NCBI GenBank assembly: GCA_963974125.1
Contig: CAXBCH010000013.1
Span: 1-64,000 of the forward strand
DNA: 64,000 nt
From: Haliea sp963974125
Lineage (GTDB): Bacteria; Pseudomonadota; Gammaproteobacteria; Pseudomonadales; Halieaceae
Direction: 5' to 3'
The position numbers and the translations under genes were made by a program. Under the pieces are notes generated by a model, which was not told the DNA's origin, ran no database searches, and saw only the letters and a list, made by a program, of their open reading frames with translations. Below, piece after piece: positions 24,038-33,092 of this stretch (positions are counted from its first letter, which is position 1; every line of letters starts with the position of its first letter).

Positions 24038-26757
24038 GCGGGGAGACTCCGGAAACCGGGCAGCGGTCGGACTACAGTCAGCTGCGCAGCAATGTCAGCT
24101 TTCTGGGCCATCTGCTGGGAGATACCATTTCCGCAGCCAATGGCGCGGACTTTCTGGACCTGGTGGAGAAAATCCGGCGCCTGTCCAAGTCAGCCCGGGC
24201 CGGCGACGAACCGGGCAGTGATGGCAGCGCCCACGACGAGCTGCTGGCGGTACTGCGCAATCTCGACAATGCGCAGCTGGTGCCGGTGGCCCGCGCCTTC
24301 AGCCAGTTTCTCAATCTGGCCAACATTGCCGACCAGCACCATACGGTGTCGCGACAGATGGAGCCCCTGTTCTCTGCATCGCGCAACCTGACCGGCAATT
24401 TCACGGCCCTGCTGGAGGAAGGTGTCACTGCCGGGGCCATCGCGGCCGCAGTCGACCAGCTCAGTATCGAGCTGGTGCTGACCGCACACCCCACCGAGAT
24501 CATGCGCCGTACCCTGATCCACAAGCAGACGGAAATTGGTCGCTGCCTGTCCCAGCTGGAGCTTTCGGGCCTGACGCCGCGCGAACAGGAACAGCTGCAG
24601 TCCCGCCTGCGCGAGCTCATTGCCCAGATCTGGTATGGCGACGACTTCCGGACCGAGCGGCCGTCGCCGGTGGACGAGGCCAAGTGGGGCTTCGCGGTTG
24701 TGGAGGGTTCCCTGTGGCGCGCGGTGCCGGAATTCCTGCGGCGGCTGGATGCTGCCCTGCACGAATGCTGTGGCGCCAGGCTGCCGCTGGATGCCGCCCC
24801 CGTCAGCTTTGGCTCCTGGATGGGCAGTGATCGCGACGGCAATCCCAATGTCACCGCGGCGGTGACCGAAGAAGTCCTCTGGCTCAGCCGCTGGCAGGCG
24901 ACCGAGCTTTACCTGCAGGATGTCACCAGGCTGGTCGAGGAGCTGTCCATGACCGTCTGCAATGACGCCCTGGCGACTGCAGCCGCGGGCTCACACGAAC
25001 CCTACCGCACGGTACTGCGGCGGCTGCGGGATCATCTCAAGGGCGACCTGCAGTGTATCGAGCTGGCGCTGGAGTCCGGATCTGGCGGCCGGCGCTCCGG
25101 AGGCCGGCCGTCCGGGGGCCGGCCATCCGGGGGCCCGGCTGTGTCGCCGGAACGGCCGCTGCTGACCCAGGCAGACCTGTGGCAGCCGCTGCAGCTGTGC
25201 TACCAGTCCCTGCGGGACTGCGGCATGGCGGTTATCGCCGAGGGCGCGCTGCTGGATCTGCTGCGCCGGGTGCGCTGCTTCGGCGTGCATCTCGTGCGCC
25301 ACGACGTACGCCAGGACAGTGCCCGCCACACCGAGGTGCTGTCGGAGCTGACGGCCTGGCTGGGTATTGGCGACTACGCCGAATGGGACGAAGCGGCACG
25401 CTGCGCGTTTCTGCGCCAGGAGCTGGCCAGCCGCCGGCCGCTGATTCCGCAGCGCTGGGAGCCGACGCCGGATGTGGCGGAAGTGCTGGCCACCTTCGAC
25501 GTGATTGCCCGCCAGCCCCGGGAGTCCCTCGGTGCCTACGTGATCTCCATGGCCCGGCAGGCCTCGGACGTGCTGGCGGTCCATCTGCTGCTGCGCGAGG
25601 CGGGGTGCCCCTTCGACCTGCCGGTGGCGCCCCTGTTTGAAACCCTCGATGACCTGTCGCGCGCCCGCGAGGTGGTGGCCTCGCTGCTCGAGGACCCCTG
25701 GTATCGCGGGCATGTGCAGGGCCGGATGATGGTGATGATCGGTTACTCGGATTCCGCCAAGGACGCCGGCGTCATGGCGGCGGCCTGGGCCCAGTATCGG
25801 GCCCAGGAGGAGTTGCTGGGCGTGTGCCGGGAGCACAACGTCGAACTGACCCTGTTCCACGGTCGCGGCGGCACCATTGGTCGCGGTGGCGCCCCCGCCC
25901 AGGCGGCGCTGTTGTCGCAACCACCGGGGTCGCTGCAGCAGGGGCTGCGGGTGACCGAGCAGGGCGAGATGATCCGGGCCAAGCTGGGCTGGACCTCCCT
26001 GGCGGTCAAGACCCTGGCGCTGTACACCAGTGCCATTTGTCGTGCGAACCTGCAGACGCCGCCGGCGCCGCGCCAGGCCTGGCGCGACCTGATGGAGTCG
26101 CTGGCGGAGGATTCCTGCGCCGTCTACCGGCACATGATCCGCGAAGAACCGGATTTCATCGACTACTTCCGCCACGCCACCCCGGAGCAGGAACTGGCGG
26201 GCTTGCCCCTCGGTTCGCGTCCGGCACGGCGTCGCGGAGGCGGCGGTATCGAGAGCCTGCGCGCCATTCCCTGGATCTTTGCCTGGTCCCAGAACCGGCT
26301 GATGCTGCCGGCCTGGCTGGGGGCGGGTGCGGCACTGCAGCGGGCCCTCGACGCGGGGCACGCCGACCTGCTGCGGGAAATGGCCTCGGACTGGCCGTTC
26401 TTTGCCACCCGCCTGTCGATGCTGGAGATGGTCTACGCCAAGGCGGACAGCGGGCTGTCAGCGCACTATGATGCCTGCCTGGTGCCCGGACCCCTGCAGC
26501 ATCTGGGGAAAAGCCTGCGCGCCAGTCTGCAACAGGATATTGCCACCGTACTGGAGATTGTCGGCAGTCCCGCGTTGCTGGCGGATTCACCCTGGATCCG
26601 CGAGTCCATCCAGTTGCGCAATATCTATACGGATCCGCTCAATGTCCTGCAGGCCGAGTTGCTGCAGCGCCAGCGGCAAGAGGCCCAGCCGGTACTGGAG
26701 CAGGCGATCATGGTCACCATTGCCGGTATTGCCGCGGGTATGCGCAACACCGGCTAA
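24031..26757 (+). CDS. ppc: Phosphoenolpyruvate carboxylase
   Basis: PEPC adds bicarbonate to PEP to make oxaloacetate, the main filling reaction of the TCA cycle. The 908-residue protein has all signatures: LTAHPTEIMRRT, GSWMGSDRDGNPNVTA, IGYSDSAKDAG, LFHGRGGTIGRGGAP, RAIPWIFAWSQNRLMLP and the conserved C-terminal RNTG. Start ATG 24031 overlaps gap by 7 bases; the frame is open further upstream but there it is a shadow of gap. A glycine/arginine/proline repeat (about residues 351-369) interrupts a loop before the segment SPERPLLTQADLWQPL. Confidence 0.95.
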   Translation: MVSGETPETGQRSDYSQLRSNVSFLGHLLGDTISAANGADFLDLVEKIRRLSKSARAGDEPGSDGSAHDELLAVLRNLDNAQLVPVARAFSQFLNLANIADQHHTVSRQMEPLFSASRNLTGNFTALLEEGVTAGAIAAAVDQLSIELVLTAHPTEIMRRTLIHKQTEIGRCLSQLELSGLTPREQEQLQSRLRELIAQIWYGDDFRTERPSPVDEAKWGFAVVEGSLWRAVPEFLRRLDAALHECCGARLPLDAAPVSFGSWMGSDRDGNPNVTAAVTEEVLWLSRWQATELYLQDVTRLVEELSMTVCNDALATAAAGSHEPYRTVLRRLRDHLKGDLQCIELALESGSGGRRSGGRPSGGRPSGGPAVSPERPLLTQADLWQPLQLCYQSLRDCGMAVIAEGALLDLLRRVRCFGVHLVRHDVRQDSARHTEVLSELTAWLGIGDYAEWDEAARCAFLRQELASRRPLIPQRWEPTPDVAEVLATFDVIARQPRESLGAYVISMARQASDVLAVHLLLREAGCPFDLPVAPLFETLDDLSRAREVVASLLEDPWYRGHVQGRMMVMIGYSDSAKDAGVMAAAWAQYRAQEELLGVCREHNVELTLFHGRGGTIGRGGAPAQAALLSQPPGSLQQGLRVTEQGEMIRAKLGWTSLAVKTLALYTSAICRANLQTPPAPRQAWRDLMESLAEDSCAVYRHMIREEPDFIDYFRHATPEQELAGLPLGSRPARRRGGGGIESLRAIPWIFAWSQNRLMLPAWLGAGAALQRALDAGHADLLREMASDWPFFATRLSMLEMVYAKADSGLSAHYDACLVPGPLQHLGKSLRASLQQDIATVLEIVGSPALLADSPWIRESIQLRNIYTDPLNVLQAELLQRQRQEAQPVLEQAIMVTIAGIAAGMRNTG
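25084..25140 (+). repeat. 15-bp in-frame tandem repeat inside ppc
   Basis: Three 15-base units (25084-25098, 25099-25113, 25114-25128) encode GGRRS, GGRPS and GGRPS, followed by a partial unit GGPA. The repeat is extremely G+C-rich and lies in a variable surface loop of PEPC, so it is tolerated as an in-frame insertion. Confidence 0.8.
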
Positions 26758-26771
26758 GGCCTCACATTGCG

Positions 26772-27491
26772 TCAGGGGGTGGCTGTGGGAGCCAGGGACT
26801 CGGCCTCCGCCAGTGCCTCGGCGGGTGTGGCACCGACCAGGATGACATGCCAGCGCCGGGGTCCGTGGGCGCCCATCACCAGCTGCGCCTCGACGTCGGC
26901 CGTACTGGAGGGGCCGGCGATAAAGTTGATCCCGCGCGGCCAGCTGCCCGCGGGCAGTTCCCCGCGGATGCGCAGCCAGGCGTCCTCCAGTGTGGCCACG
27001 ACATCCTCCCGGTTGACCAGCACCAGGTGGTCTTCGGGCAGCAGGTTGTTGCGCCCCGGGTTGGCGCGGCCGGTCCAGGTGACAACCGCACCGGTCTCGG
27101 CAACCCCCAGCCGGGCGTAGCTCAGGGCGGCAGCATCGCCATTCTCGGCGGCACCAAACCGCGGCAGGACGCCGGCATCACGCCAGGGCATGGCGGCGAT
27201 ACGCGGATCGTTGCCGGCCACCAGCTTGTGGGTGCGAAAGCGACTGTAGAGGTAGCGCCCGACCACCCGCACCGCTTCCGCTCGATCTGCCGCCAGTTCG
27301 ACGCTGCCCTTGTTCGCCAGCACGTTCGCCATGAAAGCGATGCAGGTGTCGGTCGCGGGCGGGACTGCGGCGCTGGCAAACCCCAGGGCTGCCAGTTCCC
27401 GCGCGATCTGTTCCGGCTTTGCGGCGGTGGCGGCGGCTGTCGCGGTTGCGCGCAGGCGGGCCAGTATCTCACTCCTCGACGACTCAGCCAC
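26772..27491 (-). CDS. lutC: LutC/YkgG family lactate utilization protein
   Basis: LutC is the small subunit of the LutABC iron-sulfur L-lactate oxidising system. The 239-residue product fits the LUD (DUF162) domain family, with ARLGVAETGAVVTW, EDHLVLV and FIAGPSSTADVE. I chose GTG 27491, overlapping lutB by 8 bases; the open frame upstream is a shadow of lutB. It is the last gene of lutABC and converges with ppc, 14 bases away. Confidence 0.87.
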   Translation of the reverse strand: MAESSRSEILARLRATATAAATAAKPEQIARELAALGFASAAVPPATDTCIAFMANVLANKGSVELAADRAEAVRVVGRYLYSRFRTHKLVAGNDPRIAAMPWRDAGVLPRFGAAENGDAAALSYARLGVAETGAVVTWTGRANPGRNNLLPEDHLVLVNREDVVATLEDAWLRIRGELPAGSWPRGINFIAGPSSTADVEAQLVMGAHGPRRWHVILVGATPAEALAEAESLAPTATP

Positions 27492-28911
27492 GGCGCCTTC
27501 TCCCTCTGCCGCGCTTGCGGTACTGGCGCATGAAGGTGCCGCCCTCGGGCGCGGGGAAGTCGCGGGTGCCGGTCCAGCCTGCGGCAAAAGGCAGCTTGCG
27601 CAGACCGCCCCGGCGTCTCCCCAGCCAGGCCAGTACCGGCATCATCCAGCCCGTCAGGCGCTGGTACAGGGCCGGGTGACAGAGCAGCCAGGCGTGCAGG
27701 CGCAGCCCCCGCCGCAGCCGTGGTGAATTGAGCTGGCGCTGGTTTTCCTCCTGGCGCAGGTCGCGCAACAGATCAGGCAAGGGGATATTGGCCGGACATA
27801 TTTCCGCACAGCGCCCGCAACTGGTACAGGCGTTGGGGAGGGCATTGCTCTGCTCCAGCGAGGTCAGCAGCGGGGTCAGTACCGAGCCCATGGGGCCGGG
27901 ATAGACCCAGCCGTAGGCATGGCCACCGACGCCGACATAGATCGGGCAGTGGTTGAGGCAGGCACCACAGCGGATGCAGTCGAGGATTTCGCTGTAGTCG
28001 CTGGCAAGAATCTCCGTACGCTTGTTATCGAGCAGTATGATGTGGGTTTCCAGCGGCCCATCGACATCTTCCTCCCGTCGCGGTCCGGAGTAGAAGCTGG
28101 TGTAGCAGGTCTGCGGCTGACCGGTCGCCGAGCGTACCAGCAGGCGTTGCAGTGCCATCGCGTCCTCTGCCCGCGGCAGAATGCGCTCCAGCGTGGTGCA
28201 GACGATGACCACGGGCGGCAGGTTGGCGCAGAGGTCGCCATTGCCCTCATTGGTGACCAGCATGGTGGTACCGTCCTCTGCAATCAGCGCATTGGCGCCG
28301 ATCACGCCCACCTCGGCCTGCAGGAACTGCTCGCGCAGTATGCCCCTGGCTTCCGCCACAACGTCTTCGACCCGGTCCAGGGAACGCTCTCCCAGCTGGT
28401 GCCGGTCGAGAAACAGCTGGCGGATTTCCGCCAGGGACTTGTGCAGCGCCGGGCCGACGATGTGGCTTGGAGTCTCGCCGGCCTGCTGGATGATGTATTC
28501 GCCGAGGTCGGTCTCAATGACCTCCAGCCCGGCTTTCAGCAGGTGCTCATTGAGTGCGGTTTCCTCGGTCACCATGGACTTGCCCTTGGCCACCCGGCGG
28601 GCGCCGTGGGCCCGGCAGATGGACAACACGGTGCTGTTGAGCTCCTCCGGTGTGGCGGCAAAGTGGACCTGGTTGCCGTTGCGCAGCGCCGCTTCCTCGA
28701 AGCGGGTGAGATAGTGTTCCAGATGTTCCATGGTGTGGCGTCGCACCTGCTTCAGGTGCGCGCGCAAGGCGCCGAAGTCACCGTAGCGCGCAGCGGCGGC
28801 ACCGCGGGCCAGCGGCATGAACAGCCCCAGCAGATCCCTGCGCTGGGCCTTGTCAGGCTCTGCCAGCGCCACATCGGCGTGCTGCATGAAGTCGCTGCTG
28901 GTGATCTTCAC
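27484..28911 (-). CDS. lutB: Lactate utilization iron-sulfur protein LutB
   Basis: LutB is the 4Fe-4S subunit of LutABC. The 475-residue protein has an N-terminal LUD domain (about 70-300, with GTTMLVTNEGNGDL) and two clusters of cysteines, CIRCGACLNHCP and CTSCGRCAEICP, for two [4Fe-4S] centres. A basic C-terminal tail ends in RKRGRGRRRRG. Its ATGA overlaps the lutA stop by 4 bases. The related amino-acid position of the LUD domain in YkgF supports the same call. The electron acceptor is not visible here. Confidence 0.92.
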   Translation of the reverse strand: MKITSSDFMQHADVALAEPDKAQRRDLLGLFMPLARGAAAARYGDFGALRAHLKQVRRHTMEHLEHYLTRFEEAALRNGNQVHFAATPEELNSTVLSICRAHGARRVAKGKSMVTEETALNEHLLKAGLEVIETDLGEYIIQQAGETPSHIVGPALHKSLAEIRQLFLDRHQLGERSLDRVEDVVAEARGILREQFLQAEVGVIGANALIAEDGTTMLVTNEGNGDLCANLPPVVIVCTTLERILPRAEDAMALQRLLVRSATGQPQTCYTSFYSGPRREEDVDGPLETHIILLDNKRTEILASDYSEILDCIRCGACLNHCPIYVGVGGHAYGWVYPGPMGSVLTPLLTSLEQSNALPNACTSCGRCAEICPANIPLPDLLRDLRQEENQRQLNSPRLRRGLRLHAWLLCHPALYQRLTGWMMPVLAWLGRRRGGLRKLPFAAGWTGTRDFPAPEGGTFMRQYRKRGRGRRRRG

Positions 28912-29699
28912 CCGCGTGGCTCTCCAATCCCCGGCCCTTTCGGTGTACCCGCCAGAATCTCCGCCACATGGCGTACTTCCAGTTCCAGCCCCCGCCGCCG
29001 GGCGCGTCCGGCGATATGCAGGAGGCAGCCGAGATCGCCGCCCAGCAGCAGTTGGGCACCGGAGGCGACGGCACTGTCCAGCTTGTCATCCGCCATCTTG
29101 GTGGAGATGGCTGGCATCTTGGTGCAGAAGGTACCGCCGAAGCCGCAGCAGACCTCGGTTTGCGACAGCTCCCGAACCTCGACGCCGCACTGTTGCAGAA
29201 GCAGTTGCCGCGGCTGCTGCCTGACCTCCATCTCGCGCAGGCCCGCACAGCCGTCGTGGTAGGTGACGGTTGTCTCCAGAGGCGGTTTTTTGGGTGCTGG
29301 CAACGGCGCCACTTCGGTGAGGAACCGGGTCAGTTCCCAGGTCTTGGCGGCCAGGGCCAGTGCCCGCTCGCGCCACTCACCCTCGAACAGGGCCGGGTAG
29401 TGCTGGCACAGCATGCCGGCACAGGAACCAGAGGGGGCCACCACATAATCGTAGGGCTCGAACAACTCGATGACGGCCCGGGCCACGGGCACGGCGGCAT
29501 TGACGTCGCCGCTGTTGTAGGCAGGCTGGCCGCAGCAGGTTTGTCGCTCTGGCACGGTTACCCGGCATCCGGCCCGCTCCAGCAGGCGCACGGCGGCGAA
29601 GCCTACCGAGGGTCGCATCAGGTCGGCCAGGCAAGTCACCATCAGGGCGACATCGCGACGGGGCCGGGTGCGCTTGCGCTTGGGTTTGAGGTTGTCCAT
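28908..29699 (-). CDS. lutA: Lactate utilization Fe-S oxidoreductase subunit LutA
   Basis: LutA belongs to the CCG-domain (DUF224) proteins that bind Fe-S clusters in lactate and glycolate oxidases. The 263-residue product has both CCG motifs, QTCCGQPAYNSGD and EVCCGFGGTFC. ATG 29699 is the first gene of lutABC; a 93-base gap separates it from the upstream 664-codon gene. No lactate permease or regulator is adjacent. Confidence 0.92.
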   Translation of the reverse strand: MDNLKPKRKRTRPRRDVALMVTCLADLMRPSVGFAAVRLLERAGCRVTVPERQTCCGQPAYNSGDVNAAVPVARAVIELFEPYDYVVAPSGSCAGMLCQHYPALFEGEWRERALALAAKTWELTRFLTEVAPLPAPKKPPLETTVTYHDGCAGLREMEVRQQPRQLLLQQCGVEVRELSQTEVCCGFGGTFCTKMPAISTKMADDKLDSAVASGAQLLLGGDLGCLLHIAGRARRRGLELEVRHVAEILAGTPKGPGIGEPRG

Positions 29700-29792
29700 A
29701 TAAGGCGAGAGCTCCTTGCCTGGTGCGCCACAAGGAAGGCTGCGGCACCTGCAAGCCCGGGAGTATAGCGAAATTGCAGCGCCGGCGTCGCG

Positions 29793-31787
29793 TCAGATTA
29801 GCAGCAGCGTCGCGGCAACCAGCAGCAGGACAAGCAGCCCGACTGTGCTCAGGGCCAGCGGGTGACGACTCTCCAGCAATGCCACCAGAACGGTGCCGGT
29901 ATCCGCCCTGCCCGCAGCTGCCAGCGTGGGTTGCACCAGCGGCCAGGCATCGGCAGCAAAAGCGCGGCGGCGGTCCGGGCCGGTGTAGACGATGACGTCT
30001 TCGGCCCGCAGGAACCAGGGGTGCTGCTGCAACTGGATACCGTTGCCGACGTGATAGACGCCGCGGTGGTCCACCAGGATCAGCTGTTTTCCCAGCACCC
30101 CGAGGTGCCCCCGTCTCGGGCCCAGGCGCTGCAGCAGCGCGCTGAATCGCCCGCGTCGCTGCGGCGCGGGCGGTAACCAGAAGATGTCTCCGGTCCGGTT
30201 TCCCAGTCTCGGCGCGGTGCGCAGGCGGTCAGCGGCGAATACCCGCTGGCGCAGGCGCTGCCAGAGAGAGAAGCAGGACGCGGCCAGCACCAGTGCCAGC
30301 AGTATCCCCGGCACCCACCTGGCCAGAGTATGACGCAGTCCCAGCTGCCGCGCCCGCGTCTCCGCCATTTCCTGCAGGCGGGACGAGGCCAGGGCAACAC
30401 CCGGCTGGCCCCCGGCACTGAACCGCAGCAGCTGGTGTTGATCCTGATCGAGCACCAGCATGCGCGTGCCCCAGGGTACCAGCGCGTGCGGACGATATCC
30501 GCTCGGCAGCGCGACCTCTGCCAGCGTGGCCCACAGGGCATCGAACCGGAACACGTCGGCAGCGCCGGTTGCCGGATTCTCCAGGATGGCCCACCACTGT
30601 TCACCGCTCCAGGCGAAATCCCGGATCGCAGCAAGGCCCGCCTCCAGTGCCGGCTCGGGCAGGAGCAGGATCTCATCCAGCTGCTGGCCAAAGGCCCGGG
30701 TCTCGTAGCGGAGGACACTGATGCCAGGGCCTTCGGCGCTGTTGACCAATAGCAGGCCCGCGTGCGTCTGCAGTACCGGGCGCGCCGGCAGCGGTCGTTC
30801 ACTGCTGGCGAGCCGGGAACCCCGGGAATCGTGCAGGGAGAGCTGTGACCGGCTGCTGTCAGCGAGGATCAGGTGGCCGCTGCTCTCTATCACCGCCACT
30901 GCATCCGCCTGCAGGGGGCCCGACTCGTCCGCCAGCAACCGGCACTGGCGTTCCTCAAGCTGGCAGCGGTAGAGATTGCCGCCGGGTTTGTGCTCGGCCA
31001 GCAGCAGCAGGCTTTGTGGCCCCTCCCACAGCAGCCCTGCCAGGCGACCGGTGAAGCCGAAATGGCGCAGCGCCAGAACGTCCTGCTCGGCGCCCGAGCG
31101 GTCGTGCCGGAGCAGGAGCTCGCCGGTGGCGAGCATGAGTTCGGCGCCGCTGTGACTGGCCGCCGCGACCAGGGCAGGCACGGCGGCGGGAGTCGGCAGC
31201 GTGCGCAGGGCAAGGACCACCAGCGCCAATGCAATCGCGGCGACACCGGCGACTGCGGCCCCGGCCTGTTTCAGGCGCGCCGCCCGCGCTGTCCGCTGGC
31301 GCTGGGCCGCGCCTGCCTGGTAGGGGCGCAGCGTGTAGGGGTTTGGTGCCCAGCGGGACAGGGGGCGAGCCGGGGGTGGTGTCGCGGAGGATGCGGCGCG
31401 CTCCACAGCTGCCGCCGAAGGTGGTGGATTCGCTGCTGCAGGAGGCGCTGATGCCGCCGCGGCGACAGGCCGGGAAACAGGCTGAGCTGCCTGCGCCGGC
31501 ACTGCAACATCGTCCTCCTGCTTGACCAGCTCTGCCTGCAGGCCGAAGCCGCGCATTCGCAGTTGCCAGGACGCCGCCCGCTTCGGGTCCAGGTTGCGGC
31601 GCAGCACCACAGGTTTGCCGGAGAAGAACTGCTCGACCCGCAGGGGATCGTCGATCGCAAACAGCCGCGCAAACTTGCGTCTGGCGATGGCCGGGTCGTG
31701 GCCGGGCAGGATCTCTCCCCGGAACGAGAGATTGAAACGGTTCACCCCGCGTCTGCGCCCCTGTGTGCTGAGGTTGTTTGCCGGCAA
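29793..31787 (-). CDS. Large membrane protein of unknown function with N-terminal LPG/FSGK module
   Basis: I cannot assign a function. The 664-residue protein begins with a compact domain (about 17-88) carrying RGEILPG, ARRKFARLFAIDD and FFSGKPVVLRRNLDP; from memory, similar modules precede DUF805 and other membrane domains in gammaproteobacteria. A proline/alanine linker (95-145) and a transmembrane helix (about 175-195) follow. Residues 200-490 look like repeated beta-strand segments, possibly a propeller. Helix two is at about 491-509, then a globular part with LGKQLILVDHRGVYHVGNG, and helix three at 645-664. The start is uncertain: TTG 31787 (AGGGG upstream) or GTG 31745. It lies 93 bases before lutA on the same strand. 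Confidence 0.65.
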   Translation of the reverse strand: MPANNLSTQGRRRGVNRFNLSFRGEILPGHDPAIARRKFARLFAIDDPLRVEQFFSGKPVVLRRNLDPKRAASWQLRMRGFGLQAELVKQEDDVAVPAQAAQPVSRPVAAAASAPPAAANPPPSAAAVERAASSATPPPARPLSRWAPNPYTLRPYQAGAAQRQRTARAARLKQAGAAVAGVAAIALALVVLALRTLPTPAAVPALVAAASHSGAELMLATGELLLRHDRSGAEQDVLALRHFGFTGRLAGLLWEGPQSLLLLAEHKPGGNLYRCQLEERQCRLLADESGPLQADAVAVIESSGHLILADSSRSQLSLHDSRGSRLASSERPLPARPVLQTHAGLLLVNSAEGPGISVLRYETRAFGQQLDEILLLPEPALEAGLAAIRDFAWSGEQWWAILENPATGAADVFRFDALWATLAEVALPSGYRPHALVPWGTRMLVLDQDQHQLLRFSAGGQPGVALASSRLQEMAETRARQLGLRHTLARWVPGILLALVLAASCFSLWQRLRQRVFAADRLRTAPRLGNRTGDIFWLPPAPQRRGRFSALLQRLGPRRGHLGVLGKQLILVDHRGVYHVGNGIQLQQHPWFLRAEDVIVYTGPDRRRAFAADAWPLVQPTLAAAGRADTGTVLVALLESRHPLALSTVGLLVLLLVAATLLLI

Positions 31788-31830
31788 TGTAGGACCCCTG
31801 TCTGCTCAGTGTGCCTGTGACCCTCGCAGG

Positions 31831-33063
31831 CTATTCCAGGGGCACTTCCTCGAAGGTCAGGCCGGCGTTTTCCACCAGCCTCGTCAACAGATGATCGCCC
31901 AGTCCCGAGGCCGGAGTCCAGAAGCCACCGCCGACAGTCAGCGGATCCCTCGCCAGGCACACTGCCGCCTCTGCCAGCATGCGCGAGGTCGAGCCGTAAC
32001 CCGGGTCCAGTTGTCCCGCGACCCGTACGCGCATGTCCAGCGCCCTGTCAGCCGGGTGCGCGCCGTGGAAAAACAGCTCGTAGTGTCCGGCCTCGCGCTG
32101 CTCGCGGCTCGGCCCCTCGCCGGGTTTGGGCAGGAAGTGTGCGAACAGCTTGCGGCCGGGCCCGGTCGCGAGACCGGCCATGGCCGCACCCAGCGCCAGG
32201 GTGTTGCGCAGGGCCTGGGCGCGGGAATCGCAAAGCTGCGATTCGTCGTACTGGAAATCCTCACCCCAGGGCTTGCCAAGCAGGCAGTGGCTGCGACGCA
32301 CCACCCGGCCGTTGATGGCCGCCATGATGAAGGGGCAGGTCCAGCGCTCAAAGTCGCTGTCGTAGCGGGCACTGGCCTGGTCGGGGCCGTCCAGGCCCGT
32401 GGTGCCGGGCGGGCAGAGGGCGTAGGGGTTGCTGAGCAGTTTGCGCACGGCGCTGTCACGCCTGGCCTCTTCCAGTACTTCCAGCATGCTGGCGATGGTA
32501 CCGCCGCTGGCGCTGCCCTTGTTACGCCCGACCCGGGCCTTGACATAATGCGACGGCTCTCCGTGGCGCTCCAGCATGCGCTGCTGCAGAAACCAGGTCC
32601 CCATGTCCGAGGGGATGGAATCGAACCCGCAGGTGTGAACCAGGCGGGCGCCGCTGGCTTCGGCGGCGGCCTGGTACTCCGGAATCACCCGCGCCATCCA
32701 CTGTACTTCACCGGTGAGATCACAGTAGTGAGTGCCGCTTGTGGCACAGGCGGCCACCAGGGGCGTGCCGTAACGGGCGTAGGGCCCCACGGTTGTGCAG
32801 ACCACGCGGGTACGCTGCACCATGCCCTGCAGGGAGGCGGGGTCCTCACTGTCCGCCACGACCAGGGGCAGGGGCGCGCCGGCGTATCGGGTTTGCAGGG
32901 TTTGCTGCAGTGACTGCAGTTTCTTCTCGCTGCGCCCGCCCAGTGCCCAGCGCAGCGAGCCGGCAGTGCCGTAGGTCTGGGCCATGTACTCCGCCACCAG
33001 CGCCCCGGTAAAGCCGGTAGCACCCCAGATGATCAGGTCGAAGTCCCGCTGTCGTTTGGCCAT
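31831..33063 (-). CDS. Saccharopine dehydrogenase-like oxidoreductase (trans-acting enoyl reductase type)
   Basis: The 410-residue protein has an N-terminal Rossmann fold (FDLIIWGATGFTGALVAEYM) and the saccharopine-dehydrogenase NADP domain, with VVCTTVGPYARYGTPLVAACA and GTHYCDLTGE. It resembles the group annotated as trans-acting enoyl reductases in mycobacteria and as membrane-associated short reductases elsewhere, rather than true lysine-pathway enzymes. A lipid-related substrate is possible but unproven. It lies 29 bases after the peptide transporter gene and 43 bases before the 664-codon gene on the same strand. Confidence 0.8.
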   Translation of the reverse strand: MAKRQRDFDLIIWGATGFTGALVAEYMAQTYGTAGSLRWALGGRSEKKLQSLQQTLQTRYAGAPLPLVVADSEDPASLQGMVQRTRVVCTTVGPYARYGTPLVAACATSGTHYCDLTGEVQWMARVIPEYQAAAEASGARLVHTCGFDSIPSDMGTWFLQQRMLERHGEPSHYVKARVGRNKGSASGGTIASMLEVLEEARRDSAVRKLLSNPYALCPPGTTGLDGPDQASARYDSDFERWTCPFIMAAINGRVVRRSHCLLGKPWGEDFQYDESQLCDSRAQALRNTLALGAAMAGLATGPGRKLFAHFLPKPGEGPSREQREAGHYELFFHGAHPADRALDMRVRVAGQLDPGYGSTSRMLAEAAVCLARDPLTVGGGFWTPASGLGDHLLTRLVENAGLTFEEVPLE

Positions 33064-33092
33064 GGTTGCAACTCCTCTGGTAACAGGCGCGC

